64,000 nt of DNA from Rhabdornis inornatus (taxonomy: Eukaryota > Chordata > Aves > Passeriformes > Rhabdornithidae). The notes below the pieces were generated by a model. That model was not told where the DNA came from. It did not search any database and worked only from the letters and a program-made list of their open reading frames with translations. The DNA lies in contig VWZS01002360.1 of NCBI GenBank assembly GCA_013397075.1, positions 427,184-491,183 on the forward strand, written 5' to 3'. The translations under genes were made by a program, and so were the position numbers. Position 1 is the stretch's first letter. Each line of letters opens with the position of its first letter. This document shows, piece after piece, positions 33,822-44,874 of the stretch.

Positions 33822-33985
33822 GTAGGATCCCAGAATGGTTTGGATGGAAGGGACCTTAAAGCCCACCTCATTCCAATCCCACCCCCTGCCATGGGCAGGG
33901 AGGGACAACTTCCACTATCCCAGGGTGCTCCAAGCCCCAGTGTCCTGGACACTTTCAGGGATCCAGGGGCAGCCACATCTGTTCC
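33822..33985 (-). mobile_element. CR1 LINE 3'-end fragment
   Basis: AGGATCCCAGAATGGTTTGG, then ATGGAAGGGACCTTAAAGCC and CCCTGCCATGGGCAGGGAGG is a reverse-complement CR1 3' end of about 160 bp. Confidence 0.92.
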
Positions 33986-34967
33986 CTGTCCTTTAGTAAT
34001 CCATAATCAACTGTTCTCAGCTATTTCCCAGTTCCAGCTCCTGTTTCCCAGCCTTCTCCCAGCACACACTGCCTTTCCCTCTCCAGAGGCTCCCTCAGGG
34101 CTGTAACTTTGAGCAAACACTGATTTTTCCTGGTAGTATCTTAGGAGGAAATCCTGTTCCCCAAGGAGGCTGTCTCGGGACATCCCACCCCAGGGAGCTG
34201 CCAGGGGTGCTCTGCCCTCAGTGGGTTGGGCACGGTGGCACTGTCACCACCGCCCTTTTTTAGGACCCAAATGCGCCAGAGCCACCAGTGCCAGCCGTGG
34301 GGACACGAGGTGGTGCTGCTCCTTAGCTGCAAATCCAGGCACGGCCAGCCCTGGACACAACACCCTGCACTCCAGGGATGCTCTCCAGCCGCTGCAGAGG
34401 CTGCGAGAACTAAACAGGACAAGCTGGAGATGTAGCAATGAAATCATCACTCATGAACTTAACCCAGGGGTCACCCTCGGTGGGCTGCAGGCAAGGGAAG
34501 GCTGGGCTGCCCCAGGCTCCTCTCCTGGAGCTTTGGCTGCGCCCCTTCCTCCCTCCTGTCACGTCAGGCTGGCTGTGACTCCACCTCCTGAAGGTGAGGG
34601 GAGCTCTTCACTCCTGGCTGCAGACCTGAGGGGAACAGAAGGAGAACCCCGAGCTGGCAGTGCCTCAAAGGCGGAGCTGCAGCATCCGGGGGCAGGTACA
34701 GCCCAGTCTGACCTGACTCCAGCCCCGCCAGGGCCCTGTCACAGCGAGCAGAGGCAGCTGCTGACCCCCAGGTGTCACCCTGCAGGACACGGGCACCGGC
34801 CTGGGGGCTGCGGGACACAGGGTTGGGGTCAGACGGGGCGTGGGGAGCCCGGGCAGGGGTTTTCCCAGTGGAAGCCCCAGATGGCTGAGTTCCCTACCGC
34901 CCATCCCGGCATCCTCGCGCGCCAGGAAAACACCGGAGCCCATCGCTCTCCGTGGCAGCGTCTCCGT

Positions 34968-35070
34968 GGTGACAGCATCCCCTCCGTGCATCCCCTCCGT
35001 GCATCCCCCTCCGTTCCGTGCATCCCCTCCGTGCATCCCCCCTCCTGCATTCCCCCCTCCGTGCATTCCC
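34968..35070. repeat. Short tandem repeat, CCCTCCGTGCATC type
   Basis: About seven imperfect copies of a 13-15 bp unit with the core CCTCCGTGCATCCC. It lies in the GC-rich intergenic block. Confidence 0.85.
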
Positions 35071-36044
35071 CCCTGCCGGGGATGCCGGGGCTCCGCTCCC
35101 TCCCTCCCGCACGGGGCTTTCCCCGCTCGGGCTGGGGTGACAAAAGCAGCCCCTGGCACTGCAGACGAGCGCTGAGACACCGGCAGGGAGCAGCTGCCAG
35201 GGAAACCTTGCCAGGGGCTCTCCATACTCCTGGTGCCATCCCAAACCCTTTCCCAGCACCCCCAGCCCCGAGGGCTGGCCTTGGCTCATCCTGGGTGGGG
35301 GTGTCCCTGTCCCAAGGAGCAGCGGGACCGTGTCCTGCCCTCCCTTTCCCCCCCTCTGCTCCTACGGATTTCTCCACCTTTTCCCGCAGGGGCCCAGAGC
35401 CCTCACAGCATCCCCGTACCGAGGCCAGGCTGCAGGGGCAGGGGCTTCCATGGCTGCATTCCCTCCTGCTTCCCTGGATCCCGGCAGCAATTCCTGCCCT
35501 CCCTCGCCCAGCTCTGGGCACCAGCACAGATCAGTGGGGCCGTTTTCCCACTTGGAGAGAAAGAGAGAGAGAAAAGCTGCGCTGGTGCAGGCAGTGCTGG
35601 AAGGGTGGGGAAACCAAAAAGGACAACGCATCCCCAGACATGGGGCTGGGGGGGAAGAAATACTGCCCAGTCCTGGCCCCAAACATGCCAGCACAGAGGA
35701 AACCCTTAAAACAGGGCACACAGCCCAATTCTCAAATCCAGCACCTTCCAGAACCTTCCACTCCAACCAAATCCCCCAGAGCCCTCCAAACAGAAGCAGG
35801 GGGGGGCCGGGGGGACAGAGCTCAGCCTTTCCCCACAGCTGCCCCCAACAGCCAGGAATTAGAAGGACCAGGAGCACCCCCAAAAGGTGGGGTACAGGTG
35901 ATGAATCGCCCCCAAACCCCCCCCAGTCCGACCCAGGCAGACACAGGAGAACCTGCTGGTCCTTCCTGCTGCTTGCTGCAAGGAACTGGACTGGGAGAAG
36001 CCAAACTGGAACCTACTTGTGCCCCACACTCCCCAGGGGTTTTC

Positions 36045-36124
36045 CCATTACTTCCATCCCAGGTGTTTCCCCATTTCCATCCCAGGTGTTTCCCATTTCC
36101 ATTCCAGATGTTTCCCATCTCCAG
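36045..36124. repeat. Short tandem repeat, TTTCCATCCCAGGTGTTTCC type
   Basis: Four imperfect copies of a unit of about 22 bp with the core CCATCCCAGGTGTTTCCC. Confidence 0.85.
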
Positions 36125-36312
36125 CCTCAGGACATTTCCCCGAGTCCCAGCCCAGCTGCTCGAGGCTGGGGCTGTCTCTGCCCACGCAGCTGGGCTTTGC
36201 TTTTCCTGGAAAGGGGGCAGGGAGCAGTGGGGTGTTAATGGGGTGGGAGCTGGAGTGGGGACATCCCTTCCCAGCCAAGGCTGCTTTGTGGGAACTGCTG
36301 GGATCTAATAAA

Positions 36313-39300
36313 ACCCATCAAGCAAAAACAGCATCATGATAAATTAGAAACGGATGCTGAGTCCCCACAGTGCTGTGACTCACGGGCTCCCAGAGGATGT
36401 TCCAGAGTGCCCGAGGCTGGTGTCTGCCTGGTTTTGTACCACTTGAACCAAACCCTGTGATTTAGGAGACCACTTTGCTGGAGACAGGGAGGAAAAAATG
36501 GTCGAGTTGTGCCACGAGCGCCTCCAGGTGTCCCTGCTCCTCCCCGGGGTACCCGCAGCTCCTGCTGGGTCTGTGGGGTGGAGCTTTCACGGCAGAGCTG
36601 ATTAAAGCCACACCTTGAGCATCCTTGTAGAGCTGAGCGTGACTGTCCTCGGTCCCACAGGCTCCCCAGGAGCACCGGGCTCACAGGGACATGAAACACA
36701 TTGGAGCTGTCCTGACGCTCCAGTCTCTGTCGCAAGAGGGGCGTGAGGCAGCAGGGAAAAGTGAATTATCCCCTGGGACTCGTCCCTGCCGGGCAGTGCA
36801 GCCGCGGGCAGATGTGCTCAGGCAGCGATGTGCTCTCAGCCCCGTGCCCCTCCTCGCCTGTGCTCCAGGGAATCCACCAGGGCTGCTCTGGGACGCAGGA
36901 ATGCTTGTGTCCTCCCTCCATCCTTCCTCCCGAGAGTGAGAGGTCACCCAGCCGCCCAGGCCCGCTGGGTTTGCTCCAGCAGCCCCGGGATGTGCTGCTC
37001 CCCCAGCCCACGGAGCTCCCTTCTCCAGGGGCTGCTCCCAGGATGCAGAGACAGCGGGGCCAGCTGGAGCCACCAGCCCCGGTGGCCTTGCGGAGGGGCT
37101 GAAGGGATGGACACCGGAGCTGACACATCCTGCGGTGCGGAGAGCACCCCTGGAGCGCCGCCGGGGCTGGAGCTGGCCCCGGGCAACCGGGGCGGGCTGG
37201 AGGGGACACAGCACGTGTCCGAGGGGACACAGCACGTGTCCGAGGGGACACAGCATGTGTCCCCTCCGCTGGCACCGCGTGAGCCCCGCTCCCGCCCCGC
37301 CCGACAGAGCGGCTGTGTGAAAACACGGAGCCAAAGAAAGAGGGGAAATGACCCTGAAGAGCTCTCTAATTTGCAGCACAGCCAGGAGAGCGGCTCCCGG
37401 GGACGGGAAGGCGTTCACACGTGTGGCACCGGCAGAAGCCGTTAACACCTTCCTGCCCGGCTCGGCTCCAGGCTGTCCCGGTCCCTTCCCATGGCACGGC
37501 CGGCTCCCGCAGCGCCCGGGAGCGCCCACGAAGGGCCTGGCATCGGCTGGGCTGCAGCTCCCGTTTCAGCCCGGGGAGCTGCGGCGTCTCCTCGCTGAGA
37601 CCAAGGAGCATCTCCCTCTCCGGAGAGGCTCCAGGCGAGCTCTGTCCCAACCGGGAGCCTGGGAAGGGAGCGGAGGGATCAGCCCGCCGCTGATTGGGGT
37701 CGGCGGGGCTGCTGGAACGGGGAGCAATCGGCTCTCCTGCCTCTGCAAATGGCAGAACCAAGTCAGGGCTTTGTTCCCTTAATTTGCCTTAATGGCACCA
37801 CCTTCAGCTCCATTAAAATCAGAGCCTAAAGCCAGAGCGGGGCTTAGGCAAAGGGCGCTGGAATTAGTGATGCAGACTGTCTGCGGCCTCTGCAAGTGAG
37901 GTGGCAAAACCAATGTACATAAACCCGAGCTAAAATTCAGCCTCTTCTCGTCGAGAGGAGAGAGCAGGCAGGGAGGGGATGGGTTTGGAGACCCCCTGCA
38001 CATCCAAGGAACAGTGCCCAGGCACTCCTGGGAGCAGGGACAGGGCTGGGGACACCGGGCACTGTGCTCACCGAGGTCGCTGGGGAGCTGCACGGAGGGC
38101 AGACCGTGCTTCCAGCCAACACCTTGCACAGCTGGAGTACAGCTGGAGCTCCAGCAGGGAAAGTGTGCGCTGGAAGGCGGGAGGTGCTCAGCTCTGACCT
38201 GGGGACCTTGGGCTGTCCCAGCTTCTCCCCTGGGCTCCCCCTGCCAGAAAAGCAGCGTCCAGCCAAGGCTGCACCTCTGCCAGGAGCTGATAGTGTCGCT
38301 CACAACGTGCCTGAGCAGCTTAATTGAATTTCTGCAGGTTTCTGAGTGTAGATTTGGGCTGAGAAACTGGGCCACAGGGGCTAGAGGCACACACAAAACC
38401 TGGGACCACAATGGGAGCATTTCTCCATGTAGGGCAAGGGACAAACATGACCAAGGAAGTGCAGAGATGATGAAAAGCTGCTGCAGAATCACCTCCAAGC
38501 CCTGAGGGCAAACCCGACCTGCAGCTTGCCTGCCCTGCTTCTGCTCCCCACTGCAGAGGGGAGTGTCCAAGCCCAGGTCCGGGTCAGCAGAGGGAAAGAT
38601 CCCCCCTGATCCCACACAGGTCACCCCAGCCAGGGGTGGAGGGCTGGGGCATGGCTGCAAGGGGCAGAGTGTGTGCAAAGGGAGTCTGTGGCATCAGACT
38701 GCCTCCAGCAAAGAGGGAATGCTCATTTGTGCATCCCAGCTCCTGGGGCTCATCCCTGCAGCCATCGCTGTGCTCCAGCCACCCTGGAGTCTGGCACAGG
38801 GATCAGCAGTGGCTCCAGGGATCCTTCCATGGGCTGGCTCTGCCCTCCCCTCTCTCCTGGGACTCCCATGGTGCTGATGTCCCTCTGGGGCTTGGAGACG
38901 TGGCTGCAGTGCTGGGCAGGGGAATTATTCCCAAGGGAAGGGTGCTGCCTCACCACGTGCCAGCTCTGTCTCCAGTTCCCTTCCCTCTTGGAAGCAGAAC
39001 TCCTGGCCAGCCTTTATTCCAAGTGTGGTCCCAGCACTCCCTGCCAGGTTGCCCAGAAGCCAACCCTGACCCCCTCCTGTCCCTCCCTCAGCTCAGGAGC
39101 TGGTTCCACCTTGTCCCCCAGGGCTGTGTTCCCCTCTGTGTCCGTGTCCCAGGCGGGCACACAGCTGCTGGCAGGGCAGGGCAGTGCCCTCATTGCCTCT
39201 CCAGTCTCACACTGCTCTGGGGCCCCCAGTCCCTGCAGGGCAGCCCCAGTGGGTGCCTTGCTCCAGCTCTGGCAGCAGGGTATTCCCAAGGCGTTGGAAA

Positions 39301-41285
39301 AGTCCCCTGCCACCGCTCAGGGGTGTGAGCAGTGAGATGTCACCTCTGCCCCAGGGTGTGGGAGGCTTGGAGGAACTCCCCCATCTGCTTTTTACATGCT
39401 GTGGTTTGGCCATGGCTGAGAGCATTGCTTTGTGCCCATCTCCCACTGCCCAAAGGGATCCTCTTGCACAGAATAGCAGGGATGCAGAGTGTGGCTCATG
39501 GCTTGCAGCTCCTGTGCCACCGTCACAGCAGCGCCTTGGGTGGCAGGGACGAGCTCAGCCCTGAGGCTGGGGGGTGAAAGCTCTCTGGTGTTCTTTATTT
39601 GAGGTAAAATTCACACTCTGATGTATTGATTGCTTTAAAGGGGTCATTCCCAACTTACTCATGGCTCCCTTAGCAGGGAGGAAAAAGATGCAACTCCCTT
39701 TTCCTTCTGGGTATTCCCAGGAGTACCTTGCAGGGTACCTGAGCTTGCTGGTCCCATGCCCAGTGCTGGGAGATCCCTGGAACTGCAGAGGAGAGGAACT
39801 GGGACTCAGGGCATGCACAAGCCCAGCCCCAGCGTGGGGCTTCCTGGGCACACGCCAGAAACGTGGCAGGGTGTCCCTGATGGTGGCTGTGACTGGGGAA
39901 CTGTGCTGAGGGTCCTGCCAGGCTGCTGCTCCACCACAGAGCTCAGGGAGGCTGCAGAGAGGAGGAAAAACCTTTTCCCAAGAGCTGAGCCCCAGCCTGC
40001 TTCTCCCTGTGGCCCTGGCACCACCTTTCCCTCCTGTCCAGGGATGGCTGGTGCAGGGACCAGACAATCCCAGTCCCCTGGGGAAGCACTGCTGCCAATT
40101 GCTGGGTTCTGCTGCCTCTGACACCCCCAAATCTCCCACAGGGTGCAAGAACTGTGAGTGTGGGAGCTGCTGCTTCTCCCAAAGCCAGAGACTGCTCTTC
40201 TCAAGGGGGTGGGCAGCCAGGCCAGGCCAGGCTCCCACGACAAGGCTGAAATTCCATTAATTCCAGCCCTGCCCAAACTGGGACTGGGCAAAGGGAGAGA
40301 TGGCCAGAGCTGCTGCTCCTGCCTTTCCCCCACACTTTGGGGAGGGATCCTGAGGCTCTGTGGGGCAGGCAGTGGTGATGAGGGGTAAACCCATCCCACT
40401 GATGGGCAGTGACCCGGCTCTGGTGTCTGGGGATGTTTTCCCCCACAGCCAGATCATCCCAGTGCACTCTGAAGTCCTTGCAGTGAGTTCACCACCCTGT
40501 CCTGAACCAGCCAGGCCTTCCAGGCCTTTGAGAGCTCAAAACTTGCATTTTGTTCCACTCCAACCTTGCAAGTTTACAAATCTTCCATGAAATCTTAATT
40601 TTAAAAGAAATGTTGGCTTGGGCAGGACTAACAACCCATTCCCTCTGTAATAGGAATGGCATGGAAAACAGCCTGGCCTAAAATCCCATTCCAAAAGGCA
40701 AACCAAATATTTTAGTGCCTGAATTCCCTCATGGAAACTCCAGGACAAGGTGACCCACCAGGAGTCACTTCCCAGCTGGGTTTGGACACAGACTCTGAGT
40801 GAAGGGAAGCTCAGAGCTGAGGCCAGTTTTACCTTCCCCAAACCCTCCAGTTCCTGGCCTCAGCATCCTCCTCCAGCTGCCTCCCTCCTCCCCTGTGGCT
40901 CCTGGTCCGTCCCTGTCACTGCCAGGGGCTGTGTCCTGTGCAGGGCTCCTTCCCCAGGGATCCCCAGGCAGCCACAGCTCCAATGTCTGCATTAAAGTGA
41001 AGGATTTGCATGCACACATCTGCAAAACAACTGCCAGATTTCTCCCTTGGCCTGGTGAAACTTCAGGTGTGGGTGGAAGTTTTAAACTTTTCCTGTCAGT
41101 GTCTGAATACAGAGAATGTGTGAGGTGATGAACACCCTGCCAAAGCTCCAAAGGCAGCAGGAAAGTTGAGACAGGACAAGGCAAAGTGCTGAAATGGGAT
41201 TTTCCTTCTTTAAAGCTCATCTCGTGCTGCCTGGAGTCCACCACGTGAAGCAAACAGCAAGTCAGAGGGGTGGATTTTTCATGTT
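36313..41285. other. Intergenic sequence, no gene recognised
   Basis: GC-rich to about 37.8 kb, then mixed composition. Overlapping open frames of 220-230 codons at 38636-39335 look like chance products of a stop-poor strand. A TAA-rich run (41377-41405) sits just before the inferred HCN4 poly(A) signals on the HCN4-downstream side. Confidence 0.65.
37200..37303. promoter_or_regulatory. GC-rich cluster with E-boxes and GC box
   Basis: Three 21-bp tandem units GAGGGGACACAGCACGTGTC+C. The first two hold CACGTG E-boxes (37212-37217 and 37233-37238); the third has CATGTG. About 30 bases on lies CTCCCGCCCCGCCCG, a GC box. The flanks have several CpGs. It could be a small CpG-rich regulatory element between the genes. 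No transcript is assigned. Confidence 0.3.
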
Positions 41286-41307
41286 TTTATTTACTAAGGT
41301 TTTTATT
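41286..41307 (-). terminator. Candidate HCN4 poly(A) signals
   Basis: Two TTTATT hexamers on the + strand (41286-41291 and 41302-41307) read AATAAA on the - strand, 16 bases apart. They are the first canonical signals met downstream of the HCN4 stop. A further one lies at 39594-39599. Confidence 0.5.
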
Positions 41308-41943
41308 GTGTGTTTTATATTGCAAACCCCACCCCTAGAACTCTTCCCCTCCCTTCCCCCCAAAAGAAACAAAAAAATTATTAATAATAATAATAATAGT
41401 AATAAATATAGTTCCATCTACAGAGACAAGCCTAGTGTTGACTGGGGTCCAGTCAGAATAACTCAATGTTGGCTACTGCAGTGCTGACAGCTGGAAACCC
41501 AGAGGAGATCCCCGAGGGAAGCAAAGCCAAGGGGGGGTCCTGCAGTGAGGAGGGGGCAGCGCCAGCCCTGGTGTCCCCTGGGGGGCCCTGGCATGGCCAG
41601 GATTCGGGGCCAGCACAGCAGCCACGGGACAGGAACCCAGGGGGGCTGCAGGCCTTTCCCCCCTGCCAGCCCAGCCCCACACGGAGCCCCCAGACTCTCC
41701 AGGTGCTCGGCCAGGGGCCCTCTGGCACATAAGGGAAAGGTTTGCTAAAAACCCAAAAAACTGAAAAGGATATTGTGAGTCTTTCTTCTACCTCTGAAAA
41801 CATGAGAGGGTCTGCGAGTCTGCTTCAATTCCTGTTTCAAGATGAACCTGTACATATTTGGAAAAGCAGGATCTAGAGGTTATAATTGTCACCTGCCAAT
41901 CAGCCCTGCAGGAGGATCAGAACTGACACGTATTTTAAAACTA

Positions 41944-42130
41944 GGATATACATATATATATATAAATATGTGTGTGTGTGTGTGCTGACACATGTGCATA
42001 AATAGACTACAGATGTGTGTGACTACCCTACAGATAGAAAAGCAGGTGTGTAGATATAGATACATCTATAAAATCTATACAAACACACACACACACACAC
42101 GCTCACCCTCCCACCACGCTCACACACACA
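41944..42130. repeat. TA/TG/CA microsatellite block in HCN4 3' UTR
   Basis: (TA)n and (TG)8 at 41949-41984, then (AC)9 at 42083-42100 and a further CA run at 42119-42131. TG and CA arms about 100 bases apart are complementary and could fold in the transcript. Confidence 0.93.
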
Positions 42131-43934
42131 GAGCTGTATGGAGCCTGTAGAAAAAGCATTTCCAGAGTTCCCCTGACCCTTTAAGGAAGACCAAAGCTGA
42201 TCACATCTGAATTCGGAGCCACCAAAGCAGGGTGAAGCAGGAGTGCCCAGGAATGCACAAAATCCTCACAAATCAAGGTGCAGGCACGTGGCAGAGAGTT
42301 CTACAGACAAGTCGGTATTAAAACAAGTGTCAGCCAGGGTTTGGGGCAGGGCAGAGGGAGCTGGGGGTCTCGGGACTGGGGTGGTGAAGTTTTTGGCACT
42401 GCTGCATGGAGTCCTGCGTCCCCTTGAGCGCTGGGGCCTGGAGAGCTGGGGACAGAGGGAGGCTGGATGTGTCTCTAATGAGTGTTAGAAAAGTTGAGCA
42501 CCTGACTCGGACAGTGAGGTGGCCACAGACACCCCTTGGCCTAAGAAAACCCCAAACAGAGAGAGGGGAAGGACAAAGTGACACAAAAGGAGATGTCTGC
42601 CCTAGAGGTAAAGGCTGTGGCTTTTCACTGCTGCTGGCCCTGTTCTGTCCCTGCCCCACTGTGAGTGGCCCCAGTCAGGGAGCCCAAAGCCCAGCTCCAG
42701 GTGGCCCAGGTGACGCTGCAGGGTGTCAGGGGAAGCCCACCAGGTGCAGGCTCTTATTGCTGGTGAAATCAAAGGATTTCGGTTCCCCCAGCAGGGGACA
42801 AGCAGAGACCATGGCTGGCCAAATTTCTGGGCTGATCTGGTTTTAATGGTAAAAACAGAGTTGTAAATCTTGGCTGGGCACCAGAACTGTCCTGGTGGCT
42901 CACACTGCCCTGGGCTAAGGAGGAGGAGGAGGGCTGGGCACTGCACCCCACTGCTCAGTCCTTTCTAGTTCTCCTCAGAGCAGTCACCCACAGACACTGA
43001 GACACTGAAGTGACAGAGGGGACGTTAAATCGCTGCCTCTTCCTTCATCCCTCCCGTGCTTTGCACACACCACAGAGAGGCTGAAGCTTGGGGCCTTCTG
43101 CTTGGTGTGCTGGCAGAGCCAGGGCTTCCCCTACTGCCCACATGCCAAAGTATGGAGGGAGCATCCCTGCCCTCCCTGTGCCTTACAAGGGATTGCTCCT
43201 TGCTCCCACTGGAGCATCAGTGGAGTAAGAAAGGGACAATCTGCAGTGAGGGCCTGTCCATCTCATGGTCACCTTCATCTTCCTCAGCTGGAGTCCAACC
43301 CAAACCTCAGCCCTTGGGAAATCCCTCAATCTCTACAAGAGTGAACTTGCCCTTTCCTGGCTCCTCTGGGACCTGCTGAGCACAGGATGTGACCTGGCAG
43401 GGAGGGACACTCTTGGTGTGCTCCCCAGCCCCAGGGTCACAGCTGGGGCAAAGCTGAGGCCAACCAGGGCTGCTCTACAAACACCAGCTCCAGGCTTGAC
43501 CCCACGGCCCCTTCTATGGCCCACGTCAACCTCGGATCTTTGTCTCAACAGGAAAACCGTTTTTGGTGGCTTCTATGGCTGCTCATTCACATGCTCCAGC
43601 TCAGGCACACGCCCTGGCTGTGCGTTACCTCGTTGGATTAAATTTGCTCGTATCCTTTTTGTCCTGTGTATTAAAATATTCTATAAAATCAAGTGACCAA
43701 AAATCTATAGCTCTAAGAATACCTGGTTATCTTCTTTTTTGTTTTTTTTCCTGTTGTTTTCATGTGGTTTTTCATTGTTTCTAAGCACACTTAAACCTAA
43801 ACAAAAGAAATGGAGAAAGAAAAAAAAAAAAAGCAGGAGTGGAGCGGGGGGGGGGAAGGAAAGGAAAAAATTGCTCGGTGAACTCATCAGGAACTGAAGG
43901 GCAGAGCTGGCACGAGCAGCTCCTGCAGGAGTCC

Positions 43935-44832
43935 TCACAAATTGGAGGGCAGTTTGGACCTGACGGGCTCCAGATCCCCCGTGAGCACTATGGACTCTTT
44001 CCGCCCGCCCGCAGCCAGGGCAGCGGCGCCGGCCCCGAACACCAGCGGGTGCGGCAGAGAACCTGAGGACATCTGGCGCGGCAGAGTCACCCGCCCGGGG
44101 ATGGAGCTGCAAGGCTTCCCCACGAGTCCGCTCCCGCCGCCAGGGAAAGGGGAGAAGCTGGAAACAGATTCTCTAGAGGAATGAGGAGAGCTGTGGTGGC
44201 CCAGCGTCTGAGCCAGCTCCTGGGGCAGAGAGGGCTGGGACGCAGAGATCAGCTTGATGTCCTGGTTGAGGCGGCCCGGCGGCAGCGCGGCGCGGCCCGG
44301 CAGCGGCTGGGCCGGGGGGCTGGCGGGCTGCGGCAGCAGCAGCGAGCCGTGCGAGCCCGAGGCTCCCGCGGGGCCGCACTGGAAAGTTCTGGTGGCCACC
44401 GGGCTCTGACTGGGAGGACTAAGGCCAGAAGGGGTGTAACAGGGAGAGGCGATGCCGGGCTGCTGGAGCGGGGACGCGGAGGCGAAGGGAGGCCGCTCCT
44501 GGTGGAGCTGGGCTATCGTTCCAGTCAGAGATCCTAAAGCACTTGGATGTGTTTGGCACAGGCCTGCGGACGGCCCGCCCGAGGCCTGCACCAGCTGGCT
44601 TAGGCTGGAGGATGGAGAGTTGGAAGAAGGAGGGGGCTGGAAGTGGTTCATTGCCCCGAGAGTCCCACTGCCCGAGAGCTGCTGCGACTGTCCCCCCTGC
44701 AGTGGTCTTGTGGTGGGCTGGAACTGGTTCAGGAGACTGGGGGGGGAGTTTGATGACAGCTGGGTGAGGGATGTCGATGGCGAGCTGGCTGTGGCTTGCT
44801 GGAAGTGCCCAAATCCACTGCTGGAGAGGGCT

Positions 44833-44874
<42 letters not shown>

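Larger units (their letters stand above)
32521..34220. other. Intergenic sequence with two CR1 copies
   Basis: Start of the NEO1-HCN4 interval. Apart from the CR1 copies at 32940-33345 and 33822-33985 nothing is recognised. A 311-codon - strand frame here runs through a CR1 copy and is not taken as a gene. Confidence 0.7.
34221..36308 (+). other. 695-codon intronless open frame, coding status unknown
   Basis: An unbroken frame starts MGWARWHCHH and ends at TAA (36306-36308), which overlaps an AATAAA (36307-36312). The predicted product is Pro/Gly/Ser/Arg-rich with many Trp and Cys. It has no domain, signal peptide or membrane segment that I recognise, and no family. It includes a GTGCATCCC-type tandem repeat at 34968-35070. 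The region is GC-rich and other frames are also long, so a non-coding origin is the default. No such gene is known to me between NEO1 and HCN4. Confidence 0.2.
41286..43934 (-). other. HCN4: HCN4 3' untranslated region (end approximate)
   Basis: The 2.6 kb after the HCN4 stop has no coding signal. On the - strand it begins with T- and C-rich runs (43800-43860), passes through GC-rich sequence, then a (CA)n/(TG)n/AT microsatellite block at 41944-42130, and reaches two AATAAA hexamers at 41302-41307 and 41286-41291. Human HCN4 also has a 3' UTR of kilobase size (memory). The end is inferred from the hexamers. Confidence 0.6.

Noticed and set aside
34665..35527. - strand frames of 131-232 codons with MHGG/GMHGGDA-type repeats.
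   Set aside because: They reflect the GTGCATCCC tandem repeat read backwards; no family match.
38636..39335. Two + strand frames of 220-230 codons overlapping in different registers.
   Set aside because: Both are open at once, as in stop-poor sequence, and neither has recognisable residues or splice context.
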